This document shows positions 24,029 through 24,552 of a DNA stretch of 24,552 bases, in pieces (the first letter of the stretch is position 1; every line of letters begins with the position of its first letter). Under the pieces are notes generated by a model. That model was not told where the DNA came from, searched no databases, and was given only the letters and a program-made list of their open reading frames with translations. Location: contig JAEZFH010000425.1 in the NCBI GenBank assembly GCA_023437885.1, positions 1 to 24,552 of the forward strand. Direction: 5' to 3'. The position numbers and the translations under genes were made by a program. The stretch is from Bacillota bacterium (GTDB lineage Bacteria > Bacillota > Clostridia > Lachnospirales > Lachnospiraceae).

Positions 24029-24552
24029 ATGAAGCTGCTTACGAGGACAGAATATTCGGTAAAAAATGCATATATCTCATCAATATCAAGAATAGCTGCA
24101 ATTCTTATGGGATATATGGTCAGAGTGGTATTCACACACACGCTGAGTGAAAGCTATGTTGGAATTAATGGATTATTTACAAATATCTTAAATTTGTTAG
24201 CCCTTTCCGAGCTTGGGATTGATTCTGCAATTACGTATGCCCTCTATCGTCCGATTGCAGAAAACAAAAGAGAAGAACAAAAATCGCTGCTAAGATTATG
24301 CCGCCGGTATTATCGCATGGCGGCCATGGCGGTTGTTCTGATAGGGCTTCTCGCATTACCCTTTATGTATCTGTTGATAAAGAATCAGACTCAGATGGAA
24401 AACCTGATACTGATCTATCTGTTGTATCTTTTGAACCCTGCGCTTTCCTATCTTCTGATATATAAAAAATCCCTGATCGATGCGAATCAGCTATATTATA
24501 TCGGTATATTCTATCAGACTGTCTTCTGGGTGATACAGGATATCCTGCAAAT
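24029..24552 (+). CDS. Wzx-like polysaccharide flippase (partial, C-terminus outside window)
   Basis: The open frame from ATG 24029 runs to the window end, about 174 residues. It begins MKLLTRTEYSVKNAYISSIS and has membrane segments around 20-40, 95-115 and 125-145. The segment YVGINGLFTNILNLLALSELGIDSAI, followed by YRPIAENK, is typical of the MOP-superfamily oligosaccharide flippases common in Lachnospiraceae capsule loci (usual pattern YLGLNSLF...LSLSELGVGSAI). Such proteins flip lipid-linked repeat units across the cytoplasmic membrane. A GGGGGA site lies about nine bases upstream. It probably opens a second polysaccharide operon beyond the window. Confidence 0.85.
   Translation, partial: MKLLTRTEYSVKNAYISSISRIAAILMGYMVRVVFTHTLSESYVGINGLFTNILNLLALSELGIDSAITYALYRPIAENKREEQKSLLRLCRRYYRMAAMAVVLIGLLALPFMYLLIKNQTQMENLILIYLLYLLNPALSYLLIYKKSLIDANQLYYIGIFYQTVFWVIQDILQ

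Overview
The window looks like chromosomal DNA from an anaerobic Firmicute, most likely a Lachnospiraceae/Clostridium cluster XIVa relative. This rests on moderate AT content, strong AGGAGG-type ribosome binding sites, a Gram-positive type Pel polysaccharide operon without the outer-membrane genes pelB and pelC, BspA-type leucine-rich repeats, and a flippase of the style common in that family. The genus is inference.

Layout. (1) 1-349, minus: the start of a DivIVA-like coiled-coil protein, cut by the window edge. It is divergent from the next operon, and both have recognisable sigma-A type promoters. (2) 645-17065, plus: eleven tightly spaced genes that read as one exopolysaccharide operon. 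They are pelD (with an SDR/epimerase-like N-terminal fusion), pelE, a DUF2194-like anchored protein in the position of pelA, pelF, pelG, a DUF2304 membrane protein, a GT4 and a GT2 glycosyltransferase, a DUF4874/DUF4832 protein, a GT2-like/leucine-rich-repeat fusion, and a GT-C-like membrane protein. (3) 17347-18172, plus: two 96-residue, four-cysteine peptides, about 71% identical, each with its own promoter-like sequence. They look like twin RiPP precursors. (4) 18258-21216, minus: an ABC exporter and a PqqD/HPr-kinase-like fusion. (5) 21457-22208, plus: a Ser/His S26-type peptidase and a free-standing PqqD protein. (6) 22205-23668, minus: a membrane-anchored paralogue of the DUF4832 protein of the Pel operon. 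(7) 23690-23920: two 105-106 bp tandem repeat units full of hairpins and promoter-like motifs, plus the first hairpin of a third. (8) 24029 to the end, plus: a Wzx-like flippase, cut by the window edge.

How it may work. The Pel genes should make a Pel-like cationic polymer: PelF is the cytoplasmic synthase, PelG the membrane channel, and PelD/PelE the regulatory scaffold. PelD keeps an RxxD c-di-GMP I-site in a degenerate GGDEF domain, so c-di-GMP control is likely. The extra glycosyltransferases and DUF4832 proteins suggest the polymer is modified or joined to a second glycan pathway.

The most novel part is the peptide cassette. It has precursors, two PqqD (RiPP recognition) modules, a kinase, a peptidase and an exporter, but no radical SAM, YcaO, lanthionine or asparagine-synthetase-like enzyme. 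The simplest reading is a RiPP whose only visible tailoring enzyme is a kinase carrying its own recognition domain, with a cytoplasmic S26-type protease as leader peptidase. That reading is inference.
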